From contig NC_135505.1 of NCBI RefSeq assembly GCF_052857255.1, forward strand, positions 44,966,520 through 45,030,519: a DNA stretch of 64,000 nt, written 5' to 3'. Under the pieces are notes generated by a model. It had not been told where the DNA came from. It worked only from the letters and a program-made list of their open reading frames with translations, and did not search any database. Positions 1 to 12,290 of the stretch are shown here, one piece after another; the first letter of the stretch is position 1; the number at the start of each line of letters is the position of its first letter. A program made the position numbers and the translations under genes. This DNA is from Amblyomma americanum. Lineage: Eukaryota > Arthropoda > Arachnida > Ixodida > Ixodidae.

Positions 1-766
1 AAAGAGCGGTGAAATGGGCGTAACCGGCGGCACATGACCGGCGCAGCAGCAGCTTCTATATGGAAATGGAATGCTTGGACGCAACCCGTTGCACGTGTGA
101 TAAGCTGTCGACCTTTATAGTAGAGTGGAAGCAAACATAGGCCGCCCGGCGTGTGGTCAGACCATTGTTTGCACGGCCACGAAACGGCCTAAGTGTCCGT
201 TCTTTACGAAGTATGTTTCTCTATGACCCGGTTGCGCAGAACGGCTTTCATCCTTCCGCTACCGAGGCGAGCGCAGCGTTGGCATGCTCGACCACTGCCA
301 TCGCCAATCGAATGAACTGTTGTTACGTTTTTATGTTGCGATTTCTTTATGTTGGGATTCGTCCCACAAAGTCATGGAATTTACTTCGAAATAGAAATCT
401 GCTCATTTTCATCAAGCCAGGAAAGCTTTCTTTGTCTATGTCTTTTGAAGAAGCCAATGTATGCGTTGATATTGAAGAGAAGCAGCACCTCATTGCGTTC
501 GTTTAAGATGTGTACCTACGGAATACTTACGAGTTTACTTCCGCCATTGTAATTACAGAACACGTGGTAAAGAACGAAAGACTTAAGACACTGAATAACC
601 ATCGACCCGTCTCTTCTTTCGTGGGCCAAGTGGAAAAGAACTGCGTCCTCGTTTCAGACCTTGAGAAATAATTCCATACATTTGTTAACTGGGTGAATCA
701 TGATTTCGGAAAGTCAAACGAAGACTAGTGGCGCCCTGCCTGCGAGGAAGTAGTGCATGTCTTGCA
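1..766. other. No recognised gene
   Basis: Short ORFs occur on both strands but none shows a family motif, splice-bounded exon structure or repeat match elsewhere in the window. It could be flanking intergenic DNA next to the Penelope-like element that follows. Confidence 0.4.
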
Positions 767-3090
767 CTAAACCCCTAAACCCACTTCACAAACCCCGAAT
801 GTGCATTGTCTCTGTCGTCTTGCATTTAACCAATTTAATTTTAGAAAGGATTCTTGTACCTCTCTGTCATGGTGAGATTTGAAGCCATATTCAATAATTG
901 TGGCTGTAATCTTGTGGAATGAGTAGCCGGTAGCCGCGACATGTCCTGAGAACGGAGGATTAGGAGGGGTATTGAAATGTGACCGGCGGTTATTGAATCG
1001 CAACATGAAGGGTAGTTCAGTCTGTCCGATATACCGCATTCGACCAGATAGACAACATTACTCGCAAGCGAAATTCCCTTCTATTTTACACTGAAAGTCT
1101 CACGCAGTGGTTCTTGTCAATGTGGTAGTGGTCATATGAGTCCATACCTTACAATGCGGTTTTTGTCAAGAGCGCCATCCAGTTGGAGAGGGGTTAGTTG
1201 TTTTTGATGAAGTTAGCATGTCGCGCAGGTTCCGTGACCTATATTATGCTACACGGCTTGGCTGTGCAAAGATTTGTGTCAGGCGGCTGCTCTGCATGTG
1301 AATATTGTGATATTTCTTGAGGATGCCGCTAGTATTGAGCACTGATGCACACTCGGTTACCACTAAGTTGGTGTTTGATGGTTATTCCGCGTGTTTATCT
1401 GTACGAATGATTTCCTTGCGGTCTGTTGCATCTGCGTGTTTCATTGAGTCGTCAATGAATTTCGGCGGATTTATTTGCCTTGTAAGAGCATTTCGCTATT
1501 TTCCGCTGTTTTCAGCAAAGTCGGAGTCGTCTGAGCGAATCTTTTATTGCGAATTGCTTGGCTGTATGCAATACAAGCATTTCAGTGCTTCGCATGGCTT
1601 CTTTGGAAATGAAGGGATTGATGCCTGTCGTCCGGTTTCCCAAAAAAGTTTAGTTGTGAGTTTGGTGCCACACAGAGATACTGCTACGTCCAAAAATGAA
1701 TGGTTGAGCTCCAGTGTGACTCCTTAAATAAAATTTAAGGGTGAACGTTATTAAATGCGGCTATGAAACTAGAAGTTCTGATTCGCCGTGATGCCAGATG
1801 AGAAAAATATCATCTATGTAGCACTTGTGATAAAAAGGATTTTAAGCTACAACTGCCAAGGAATATGCATCGTGTAATCCCAAGAAAATGTTATCATAAT
1901 TCAGGTCTATTTTTGTCCTCACGGAGGTACTGCTCACTCGTACAAAATGATCGCCATTGAAATCAAGATTATTTAATTGGAGAATCAGCCTCAGTAGGAT
2001 CTCGACAGTGGGTGTGTCGTCCACCTTGGCGAAACACATATCATCGTACGTGTTGAGTACCACGCGAATACCATCTTCATATGGAATGCTAGAATGAAGA
2101 GAAGCTACATTCATGGTCACACGTAGCGAACCCTGAGGGACATCACGGTCAATTATATCTGTTAATAAATGGTTGGCGTCGTGCAGGTAAGATAGAAATG
2201 TGGACGAATTAGTGTTGATTAAACTGTCAACATAGTGGGACAAGGGCTTCCTGACCGTTCCAGTGCCTGAGACTTTGGGACGGCCGGGATTGTCAGGTTT
2301 ATGTATTTTGGGTAAAAGATAAAATGTGCCTGTATTCGGGCTGAGCGATTGTTTTGCTTTTTCAAAACGTTTTCCATCTCTCACAAACTCTCCTATCCTA
2401 TATGTTACAACTTCCTTAATTTTTTTCCGTAGGGTTAGCGTACTATCATTTATAAAAAGTGGTGTCGTTTAGCTGTCTTTCTGCCTCAGCAATATTCTTA
2501 GTCTTGTCCATAATTACCACTGCACCATGTTTGTCTGCGGGCTTGATAACTATTTCATGGCGGTTCTGTAGTGACTCAATTGCTTTCGTTTAATCTACTG
2601 AGCAGTTAGGCCAGAAATAACGCTTTTCATATATTTTTGAATATCCTGTTCACAGCAGATATGCATAGATAAAGATATTTGTCCTGTTGACAAAATGGGT
2701 ATGAGCGGACGCAGGCCGTTCATGGAAAATCTCGCGTGGCCTCATCGTGCGCGCTAACTTTTCTAATTGTTTTACCAGCTGGACTTCACTATATTCACCT
2801 GTAGCTGGACAATACTTCAAGCCACACGGGAGCACAGCAGTTTCTGCTTCAGATAAAACGCATTTTGATGTGTTGACGAAGGTTGTTTTGAAGGGTGCAT
2901 TGGCACTTACATCACGCTTTGGAGTTAACGAGGAGACGCTATCAAGTAGCAGTTTTGTACATTTTACAGCTTCAACCTCTTTACCTTTCTGCGATTCTTA
3001 TTCATCTAGCCAAGTATACCTTACAGGTATTAGCGTGAATGCGGCGCGCAGTTGTTCTCTATTGTTTAAGACTTTAACGAACGACCGCTA
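767..3090 (-). mobile_element. Penelope-like retroelement (PLE), degraded copy 1
   Basis: Minus-strand remnant of a reverse transcriptase plus GIY-YIG endonuclease. In coding order: an N-terminal segment around 3090-2650 (LSEAETAVLPCGLKYCPA type); the RT fingers motif [15 protein letters not shown] near 2540; the RT block at 2384-1842 with FYLLPKIHKPDNPGRP and the lid LSHYVDSLINTNSSTFLSYL; the thumb/linker around 1500-1210 (NTSGILKKYHNI, then SRNLRDML); and the GIY-YIG domain at 1039-767 (MRYIGQT, later HDREVQESFLKLN). Several stops and frameshifts separate the blocks, so it is inactive. PLEs copy RNA into DNA at chromosomal nicks; the RT-then-GIY-YIG order is diagnostic of the group. The 3' border below 767 is not resolved. 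Confidence 0.85.
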
Positions 3091-3200
3091 ATGATCAATA
3101 ACAATGCACGCGAGATCTAACGATTTTTTTTTTTTTTGCAGCGAGAGCTACACTAATGTACCCTGTCGAGTATTTCGCCGTGAGCCTGGGAGGCCGATAC

Positions 3201-3314
3201 TGCGCATGCGCGAAGCCAGAGTAGTAGCAGGTACGCGGTGCATGACGTCAGAGTTCGCCGACGCCACCGTGGCCCAACTACGCCCGCCATCGCCGCGCGT
3301 GAATGCGCATGCGC
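3201..3314. promoter_or_regulatory. Promoter-like GC-rich stretch: two NRF-1-type palindromes and a CRE
   Basis: TGCGCATGCGC occurs at 3201-3211 and again at 3304-3314, and the full palindromic CRE octamer TGACGTCA at 3243-3250. In animals these match NRF-1 and CREB/ATF sites, which cluster in TATA-less promoters. The stretch lies about 155 bases upstream of the basic STPR-type ORF. That this drives the ORF is inferred. Confidence 0.5.
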
Positions 3315-3468
3315 GGCAACTGCAGAAGAGCAGCAAGTGCACGGCACTTGAGGTCAGAGCTCGGCTGCCGCCGCGGCCGCGTGTTGGGTCATGTGGATGA
3401 ACTGTGAATGCGTGGCTGTGTGATTAGGAGATGAGGTGATACGACTCGGTGTATCACCATCGCTTCGT

Positions 3469-3830
3469 ATGGGTGACGAAAAGAATACTCCAGCCGCCGC
3501 TAGGCGGCAGTATCGTCAGGAGAAGATCAAATTCTTGGATCAAAAAGTCGTCGCCGGCACTTGGCCGCTCTGCAGAGAAAGATTGAACATGAGAAGGCTA
3601 AACGAGCGGCAGAGACGCCTGAGCAAAAAGAAGAACGTCTTGCCAAGCGGATACGTCAAGAGGCGGAGCGTAACAAGCGGCGCATCGCAGCTCGCATGGT
3701 TCCTTCGCAAGAAAATCAAGATGAAGCAATGGCAACAACATCATCATCAACAACATTTGAAGAAGAGGATGTGAAGGTTCGTCGTATAAGTGCCCGCGCG
3801 ATTGACCAGGTCGGGGTGGTGGCTTGTTAA
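3469..3830 (+). pseudogene. Short basic STPR-repeat-like protein, one frameshift
   Basis: Starting at the ATG at 3469 (MGDEKNTPAAARRQYRQEKI) the frame runs to an A5 run near 3543-3550; dropping one A moves into the frame that continues as LAALQRKIEHEKAKRAAETP to a stop at 3830. The product would be about 120 residues, strongly basic, helical, with the ETPEQKEERLAKR signature of STPR (score and three amino-acid peptide repeat) DNA-binding proteins, followed by a Ser/Thr/Glu-rich tail. It lies behind a NRF-1/CRE promoter-like stretch and directly abuts the LINE endonuclease remnant. A related 53-codon ORF is at 36046-36207. The frameshift in a homopolymer could be a real lesion or an assembly error. 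STPR assignment is by motif only. Confidence 0.45.
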
Positions 3831-6800
3831 CACTAATTTCTTCTAAATTTGCTCTTCGGGCGCATGTATCACACCAGGTTCAAAGACATGACTGCGAACT
3901 GTTGGCTGTTGATATCGCAATTCCACAGTATGCTCCCCTTACCGTTCCTAATGTTTACTTTCCTTCAGGTGTCCACAGCACAGGCTACTTATATGTTCTT
4001 TTGCGGTCTAACAATAGAGTGGTGGTTGCCGGTGATTTCAATTCTCATCACGTACTTTGGTGTTTTCGTACTGATGCATGTGGGCAGCTTCTTTGGTCAT
4101 GGATGTCGGCAAGGAACGTGCCTTGATGTAGCAGTTCAGGAGTTACTTTCTTGCGTTCCGACTCTCCTTCTGTCATTGACTTAACATTGGCTGTGAACGG
4201 GGCGCAGGTTTCTTCGTGGTCTACAGCGGATTGGGGTACTTCCAGTGTCCACTTTCCGATATCTTTCACAATAGCAGCTTCTCCCCTAAGGGCGACTGCT
4301 TCCCCAGAAAAATTCGTAAACCATACACTTTTAAAAAAACTTGTGTAATCCTATTTCTCCTTCATTGCATCATTTGATAACTTGGATCGCGCTAACGAAG
4401 CTCTCTATTCCGTGTTATGGGCCTCTGAGCGTTCCGTGTTCGCAGTGCAGTCTACGGTTAAAAACAAACAGTCCTCCCTGTGGTAGAATGATGACTGTGA
4501 GAGAGCATATCGACTTAGAAAAGCTGCCTGGAAAACACTCTCTGATAACCACTGCCTGTGGATTTGGATAAATTACAAATTTTCGCGGCTTCATTTAAAA
4601 GGACCAATGGTAAGACGAAGGAGGAGTACAATGCGAATTTGAACAGTTATCTATCAAGCCCTATTAACCGCAAAGCTCTCTACCGATTCAAGGAACGCAA
4701 CCATAAAACGCCGTCCTCTAATGTTACACAGTCAGTGGTGTTAACACCAGAGGATGCAAAAAAACTTGACCAGATAGCACAAGGCGTTGCTCTGCGCTTT
4801 CAAGCGCGGTTGGTGGCTCCATATGTACTACCCCCTCCTCGCGCACACTTCACTGAGGTTACATCCACTGAATTATTTTCCATTGTTACTTGCCTCAAAC
4901 CTGCAGCTCCCGGATGCGTTGAGATCTTTTTCGGTATGTTGAAGTCTCTTGTGGAAGAATTTACCTCGGATGTATAGCAAATCGTTAATGTGTCCCTGGA
5001 GACAGCTTGGCTTCCTCCTGAATGGAATATTGCGAAAATAATCTTACTTCTCAAAGATCCAAAAAAATGACTTGTAATTGATAACATTCGGCCGATACCT
5101 CTCTAGTCTAATTTTCTTAAACTTATTGAACGCATTGTTCACAGCCGTTTTACAGATAAAGTTGTTGCAATACAGACCTTCAGTGCTTCTCAGATAGGGT
5201 TTCGTCGGGGGTGCTTGATTTGGACCGCACATTTAGACTTGGAAAGCAGAATTAGGATTTCAATGAAGAAGAGGTAGCGACTTTAGTCACTTTAGATATC
5301 GCTAAAGCATATGACAGCGTAGAGCATTGAATACTATTGATCAAGCTTGGCGAAATTCGGCCGCCTTTTTGCATCCTTCCATGGGTTCAGGAATTCCTAA
5401 AAGATGGTCGTTTCTTCTGTTCTGACGGTTCCTTTACTTCAGAGACTTTTTCACAGACTAGGTGTGTGTCTCAGGGTTCGGTACTGCCTCCTTTACTTTT
5501 TAATATACTTGTGCGAGACATACCAATTCGGGGTGACGTCAAAGTATGCGGACGACATCGCCTTTTTTGCTTCAGCTAGAGACATTCACTGACTTTAGCA
5601 ACTATTGCCGGCCTACCTCAATGCACTGGAAGTCCGGCTGGGCAAATTACATTTAATTATCCATGTGAACAAATCTTCCGTTCTCATTTTTCCTCCAGCG
5701 TCCCCTCTCTATATATGTATTCAGTATTGTGGCGCCCAAATCGCGTAAGTTGAGTCCTTAAAGTACCTAGGTGTAATTTACGACCCTCATCAAGACTGGC
5801 GACCTGATATCAGAAGTATATTCTTAAAAGGTGAGCGAGCTCTCGGTCGCCTTAAGCGAATCAGCAATAGGAAATTTGGTATGCGCAGAGACACTCTCTT
5901 ATTCCTCTATAATACCCACGTAATACCAATTTAGGAGTTTGGTTGCGTTCTGTACTCCGGTTGCCCTAGATACAAAAATCAACCTCTCGTTCTTTCGGAG
6001 AGGCGCGCTCTACGGCATTGCCTGGGTTTACCAAAATCAGTGGCGAATTGTGTCCTCTTTCTGGAAGCTCGCATACGTGACTTGAACTCTCGCCTCCAGA
6101 TTCTCACAATGCGCACCTTCTTACGGGGACTTGAGCGAATGCCTGGAGTGGATCCTCCAATTTTTTTGACTAACCCAGCTTTGTTTCTAATTAAACATTG
6201 GCCGCTTTAAAGACTGCCTCAATTTGTGTTTACTGACCACCTTTTGTCTAGTATTGCAATCCCGCTTGGGTCTGTGCAGTGCGTCAGCAGTTTGCAGGCT
6301 GCACCAGCTGTTTGCTTCGAGCATAAGCTGCCGCTACATACAAAGCACTTATCTGCCAACGTGCTAAATGGTCTCCTGGAGGAATAGCTGTTTCAGTATC
6401 CGAGCCATGCTGCGATTTGCACAGATGCCTCTCAACAAGGCGAAAAGGCAGCAGTAGGCGTTTATTCCCACACACCAGATTGAAGTTATTCTCTCCGGGT
6501 TACTGATTATACACCAATTTTCGCTGCTGAAGTTCTGGCTATTGGTGTGGCCCTTCAAAAAGTTTACAGTAATATTTCTCAAGTTATCATTCTCTCGGAC
6601 TGCTTCTCAGTCTTGGCTGCACTAGAAAGTTCGCAAACTACTCTCCTGTACCGATCCCTAATGTACTTTGTGCCCGTCATGTCCTAAAGGTACGCTTTCA
6701 GTGGATACTAGGGCACTGTGGCATTACTTCAAATTCGCTGGCCGATTTCTTAGCGAAAGCAGCCATCAATGGGCCTGTTGCCCAAGTGGTTCCGAACCTC

Positions 6801-7295
6801 ACCCTTCTGACCACGTCCAGTTATGAACGTTACCAAATACACCATTTCCTGAGCCTTCAGCCCATCCTTGGCACAGCGGATTTCGAACATTTGAAATTCC
6901 TATGGAACATACGTTCCTGCGCATCAAGACAATGTGAGGTTTCTATGACGCTGTTGCGCTGCAGGATCCCTCGCCTTAATCTATATTTATGCCGTTCTGG
7001 GTTCACGCCGTCGAATCTATGTGCGTCACGCGGGGATGTTGAAACGATAGACCATCTCATCCTCTACTGCCGGCGGTTTGCACGGCAGAGAATTCAGTTC
7101 TTAGAAAATCCTCTCGCTCAATTAGGGCTGCCGTTTACTCTTCGCGTCCTCCTGTCCTTCGGTGCAACCGTCAAAGGGCATGCCATTAGGTGTGTCAGCT
7201 TCTTCACACGTATATCATTGAAACCGGGAGATTTTTGTGTTAACTTCTCGATGCCTTTACTTTCCTCTCAAAATTATTTTCTTTCTGATTAATTC
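3824..7295 (+). mobile_element. I-clade-type non-LTR retrotransposon (LINE), decayed ORF2
   Basis: Consecutive blocks of one LINE ORF2 with many stops. APE endonuclease: CELLAVDIAIPQYAPLTVPN near 3900, VVAGDFNSHHVLW near 4025, then SPSVIDLTL and HFPISFTI. Reverse transcriptase: LKPAAPG near 4895, WNIAKIILLLKDP near 5030, GFRRG near 5200, and the catalytic YADDIAFFAS at about 5545. Ribonuclease H: TDASQQGEKAAVGVYSHTPD at 6421-6480, DCFSVLAALESS at 6600. A C-terminal cysteine/histidine segment follows at 6960-7080 (CASRGDVETIDHLILYC). The RT-RNase H order places it in the I group (I/R1-like) rather than RTE or CR1. The 5' end is truncated in the endonuclease; no ORF1 is seen. Confidence 0.8.
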
Positions 7296-7850
7296 TTAAT
7301 CTTTAGTTATTCTACTCGCACGACTTTGTTTCCATGATTGTCATTCCGATTTCCTCAAGCTTTCTCAAAATTCGTGATTTTCTTTTTGTCTCAGAGTCCT
7401 CTAAATCTATGAGCCGCTTGAGATAACCCTGGATGAGATTTTCCCTGTTTGAATCTGCACAAAACCCTGGCCAATCCCCCACCGTGGGTATGTGCCATCG
7501 TATTTGAGGCAACACCAACAACAACGATTGACCAGGGGGGAACTGCACCTCTCGATACGTATATCCTGGCATAGCTGAGCTAAGCCACTGCCATTTTTTT
7601 CTAGAGTATCGTTCCATCTGTTTGTGTTTCGGGTAGACATTTCAGAGGCAGCTGGCTTCAAAGTCAGCTTAAGGCTTTTGGGGACAGTTTAAACAGTGAC
7701 GAAGTGCATACAGTGGGCGCATGAAGTCCATGTAAGACGCATTTGTCAAGTAACTTTCTGAGCCTAAAAATCCAGTTGCCGTCTCCATACCATTCCAAGC
7801 GATGCCAAGTCAGCTCTGGAGAGCCGTCGCTGCGTTTCCGGGCTTACTTT
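7296..7850. other. No recognised gene
   Basis: Between the LINE end and the ORF1 remnant. A 101-codon minus ORF (7617-7312) with a Lys/Glu-rich C-terminus is open but shows no motif I recognise. Confidence 0.35.
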
Positions 7851-8715
7851 TCAGAGGATAGCTGTGCTATGGCGTAGTGTTGCCTTATATTTTCTGGGGT
7901 CGTTTCTTGGTTTTTCCCGGTATTGCAGTGGGCAGATCATTCGAAGTAGGCTGCTTTGTGGAGGGCAGAATTGTGGTCCCTTGGAGGGCGATGGGTCGGC
8001 CACTAGATTGCTCTGGTTCGGTGGGTCTCGTGGGCAAGTTGTCATCCCAGGATGTAGAAGATATGTCTCGTCGATTACGGAAACACAACTGCTGTATGTG
8101 GCTCGCCATTAATGCAATGCCCTCGAAGCTTGGGTGGAGACCATCGGATGCAAGAACACGTACCGATGGAAACCACTCAAAGCCGTAGTCGAAGAAGAAG
8201 ACATGTCATGTGTGCCGACAGGAATACCGTAGATAATCGTTAGCGGCGCACTCCTCACGGTTGCGGTGTCGTACAGCCGCAGCATTTTGGTTTGGACGAC
8301 GCTGGTTCGTGTATCAAGGAAGTAGAAGTCTGGCGTAAATCCGATATAGTCCAGGGCGTGCTCCGGCTATGAAGGTCAGCAAGACTAGATACTTCTCGAA
8401 GGTGATGTGTCCTGTATTGTGGACCAAATCATTGGTTCCGATGTGTAGAATTAGCGTGGTAGCAGATGATGTTACGAAGTCGAGGAGCGGGCGAACATCA
8501 CTTATAGTCAATCCACACTTTGAGATGACGGCCGGTGTGCCCACTCGAAACGGATCAAAGTGCTGGAGAAGGTACTTATTTTGTGAGTCCCGTATGAAAA
8601 ATGCAGAGTGGCGTCTTCGGGAACTTCTACATGATGGTTTTCGTCGTGGTCCGTTCAAGATCAATAGCTTAGTATGCTTCACAGAAGTCTTCCCGGATCC
8701 AGAATTATGCAATGC
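7851..8715 (-). mobile_element. LINE ORF1 remnant with SGNH/esterase domain
   Basis: Reading on the minus strand from 8712, the 132-residue ORF contains FIRDSQNKYLLQHFDP (the GDSQ-type block I, here RDSQ), then LILHIGTNDL (the block containing the conserved Asn), typical of SGNH esterase-like domains found in ORF1 proteins of CR1/L2-group LINEs. The reading continues in other frames to about 7851 with the same spacing of residues, including LHPGM where the catalytic DGLHPS motif would be expected. The catalytic Asp-Gly of block I is lost, so it is inactive. No RT is attached; this is an orphan fragment. Confidence 0.55.
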
Positions 8716-8825
8716 AAAAAGGGATAGAAAAAGAAAAAATAGTGATCTATTTAAGATGTTTCGGCCGGAAACTGACCTACAGGCATCAATACCTTCGTTT
8801 CTAAAGTAGCTTTGCGAGGCACTGC

Positions 8826-9110
8826 AAGACTAGTACCCCACACAGCCAAGTACTACCGAAATCCTCTTACAAGGCAAAGATACTCGCCACAAATTAACGA
8901 GGACGCAATGAAACCCGCAGATGCAATCGACCGCAAGGAACTTCTTCGTCCAGATAAACACGAGGAATGACCATCAAACACCACGTTAGTGCTAACTAAT
9001 TGTGTGTCAGTGCTCAGTGTTAGCGGCATCCTCAAGGAACATCACAATATTCTTATGCAGAGCAGCCAGCTGACACCAATCTTTCCACAGCCATCCTGCG
9101 TAGAATACCC
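8826..9110 (+). mobile_element. PLE fragment 2 (thumb/linker region)
   Basis: Plus-strand copy of the segment found inverted at about 1500-1290: both encode ADATDRKEIIRTDKH / ADAIDRKELLRPDKH followed by SGILKKYHNI / SGILKEHHNI and MQSS. This is the region between RT and GIY-YIG in PLEs. It ends at a short (TA)n at 9111. Confidence 0.65.
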
Positions 9111-10540
9111 TATATATATATATATCATTTGTAGAAAGTGAAAGTTTTACTTTTTTGTTTTGTTTGTAACAGGCGAAGAATATCGCTTTTCCTTTCAAGA
9201 CTGAATATGCATTTACAGGTGCGTACTGCCAGTTTGACTGCAGCTACGAACCAGGATCCTGCAACTTTTGTTCTATATTCGAACTCTAATTTCTAAGTGT
9301 TTATGTGACTGAGCAAAAGTGCAGTGTTTGATGCTTTGTAAAAAATGCACCAATTTGCATTTGCTGATTTAGATCAATAAATGTTTGCCGGAGCATGCAG
9401 TGTAATGCGCCTGTCGTTTCTGAATGCTCTTCTCAAGTTCTGGGCATTCAGAATGGAAAGGAAAAGCCAAGCTATTGACTCCGGCGCATATTACATGTTA
9501 GATTGGCTACAATGACAACTGATAAAATGAAATATATCAAAGAGCTTCTCATTGCTACAGAAAATATAGTGTAAATGTGTCTAAAATGAATGACAAGGCA
9601 TTAAATGAAAAATTCAAAATGTGTGTTAAATGTGAAGTTTGACTATTACACTCATTATAGAAAGGTGTAAGTTAATTAAAACAAATTTCACTGCTTCGGC
9701 TCAAAAAGTGTGGAATTGGGAGAAAAGTGCCTTTTATTAGGAGGCTTTGCTAACCTAAGTTACCCTTTTCGAGGAGTATAAAGGTGTTAGTTACAGTACA
9801 GTGTAGTTAGACATTGCAATGCACATCTTAAAGGTGTAACTTGGTTTACAGTGGGCTTCATATCTTACCATGAGAGAGAACTTCGAGAATCCTTCCTAAT
9901 TTTCAAATTCAAAGCACTACCTTCTGATTTGAATGCAAACGCAGGTGAAATATATTTTCTTTCAAAGTAGCGATAATTATATTTACGTCTACGTGATTGT
10001 CTTTATGGCTTCTGATGCTGATGCATTTAACCCAGAGAACTTTTTCGACCACCGTTGTGACCAACATCATGCACTGTCTGGAAGGTGCATGACTCTAGCA
10101 CAACATGTGTCAATTTGTAGAATACTTTGGTACTGTGTCATGTATTCTCCGTGTACTCTTTTGTGTTATTGGTTATCAGATGACATAGTGACTGACACGT
10201 GTTTCTGTGCCATGCCTTTAGAGCCGCAATGTGTTGATTATTGCTTTCTGCATTGCTCAGTGCTAATTTTGTATGCTACTTTTACTTGCGAGGAGCACAT
10301 GTCAAGTCTGAAAGTCTGTAAGCCTCGTCGCTGTGCGTCACTTACGACGTCACGCGCATTTTACTACGTTGTCATTATGTATTAGTGGCTGTTGACATGT
10401 CTTTTCGTACTACAGGTATTTAAGGAGCAAGCACGGATCCTTTGCGCATTAGCTGGCGAAGGCCGAGCCTTAGCGGAGACGTCGTAAAAAAAATCGCTGT
10501 TTTGGTTCGGGTGTTCCTCTACTTCATTATATATAGGGAT
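9111..10540. other. No recognised gene
   Basis: AT-rich. A 150-codon plus ORF at 9933-10385 is Cys/Tyr-rich without family motifs and is probably chance. Confidence 0.35.
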
Positions 10541-11383
10541 GTCGCTACAACGACGAAACAGACCACCGGGCAAATCTCGTACTTACCTTCACCAGTAACC
10601 CGCCTAACGTAAACAAAATCCTCCGAAAACATTTCAACATCCTCGAACAAAGCGAGCGCCTCACCAAAATTTTCACTGCTCCCCCTCACGTGATCTACAG
10701 ACGACCAAAAAACATTAAAAATATTCTTGTACACTCAAAAACAAATAACCAGCCGGTTTTGAGGTGCCGGCCCTGTGGAAAAAGTAGATGCCAGGTCTGC
10801 AAACACATACAAACATCAAGCTGTGCAGTAAGCACAGCTTCAAGCTTCAATTAGGAAATCAATGGCAACTTTGATTGTGATTCCTGCAACGTAATATACC
10901 TCCTAGAATGCAGTGTGTGCAGTATGCAGTACATTGGACAGACCGTCAACCCTCTACGAATTCGCTTTATTAACCACCGCGCGCATATCTTATCCCTACC
11001 CAACCTTCCCTTGTCAAAACACATTAATGAGCGAAACCACCCATTTGATGCAATTAAGTTAACAGTCCTACAGGGTGGGTTCCACAACACCCGGGAAAGA
11101 GAACAACGCGAGTCGTACTTCATTTACAAATTTGAAACAATTCCTCACGGCATTAATGAAAGTCCAGGTGTATTGTCCTCCATCCGCCCCTTGCAGGGCC
11201 GTTGCTGACATTACGAGAGCCAGCTTGACATACCTCGGTCGTTTCTTGCCAGCGACATCTTTTTCAAGCTCAAACAAATTTCTTCATTCCCTACCCCATC
11301 CTGCCCCTATCTTCTCAGTTCGATTACCTTGACGATGGGGTGCAATTGAAGAACCCTTGCCTAAGTGCTCACGCCATTCACAT

Positions 11384-11990
11384 TTACCTCCCACACCACA
11401 CTTGGCCGAACTCGGATGTTTTTCCACTTTTTTTTTCTTTTGTGGGTGTTTTCAGGCACAGTGCACGTGTGTGTAGTTAAGCTCACGGCGCCGCTGATTC
11501 TACCTTGACTCAGGCTGCGGAAATGGTTCCAGATGACGGAAGTCTCCTGTCCAGTCTGCATTTTATTTTGTTTATTTGTTTACTTTTTCTGGCCAGGTCA
11601 CGCGAGTGCAAGCATCTCCAATTTACATATGTTGGACAATTCCGCCACAGTCTGTTTCTGTACACCTTACTCGCTTAAATGCTCCCGCCATTGTCATTTA
11701 GCCGCCACACGACACTGGCATGAGCTCGGATGTTTTACTGCTGTGTGACTGGGTGTTTTCATGCACAGTGCACGTGTGTTTAGTTAAGCTCACGGCGCCG
11801 CTGATTCGGCCTTGGCTCTGGCTGCCGAAGTGGTTCCAGATGACGGAAGCTCCGGCCCTGTCTGCATTTTATTCTGTTTATTTGTTTACTCTTTATGCTC
11901 TGGGCACGCGAGTGCACGCGTCTAACTTTTGTGTGTAGGGCGATCCCGCCACCGTCTGCTCCTGTGCACCTTACACGCCGCCGCTCTGTT
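11384..11990 (+). repeat. Tandem duplication (~307-bp period) in the PLE 3' region
   Basis: CACAGTGCACGTGTGT at 11457 recurs at 11764, and the flanking sequences match over most of the period (for example GGTTCCAGATGACGGAAG and CTGCATTTTATT in both units). Two near-full units are visible, with a possible start of a third near 11950. Confidence 0.75.
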
Positions 11991-12249
11991 GCCTTGATGG
12001 GTAGCCATAATCCCCTCCCGCTCCGTGTTTTCCTTTTTTTTGTTTCCCTCGTCCGGGGTCGGCTCCCCGCGGCTTCGGGGTGGGCGGCGGGGTACAACAC
12101 GTTTTTCTTTTTTATTTGTTCCCCCTTTTTTCTCTTTCTATCTGTACCTCTTCTAGAATTCTTTGCCTCCGTTTGTTTCTTTTGTTCATGTGTCGTACAT
12201 GTGTGCCTGTGCCAACTCCATAAGAAGAGGAAGAAGACCCCTGTAACCT

Positions 12250-12290
12250 CAGTCTTGAGAAAGGACAGGCTCTGTCCGAAACGTCGACTC
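12250..12290 (+). ncRNA. Hammerhead-ribozyme-like hairpin at the PLE 3' end
   Basis: The core reads CTTGAGAAAGGACAG, loop GCT, CTGTCC, then GAAACGTC. The stem GGACAG/CTGTCC followed by GAAAC and GTC has the layout of the minimal hammerhead motifs known from PLE terminal repeats. The CTGANGA box, however, is CTTGAGA, so the core is altered and self-cleavage is doubtful. Position, within ~60 bases of the element end, fits. Confidence 0.45.

Noticed and set aside
9933..10385. 150-codon plus ORF
   Set aside because: No domain, odd composition, no splice context and no paralogue in the window.
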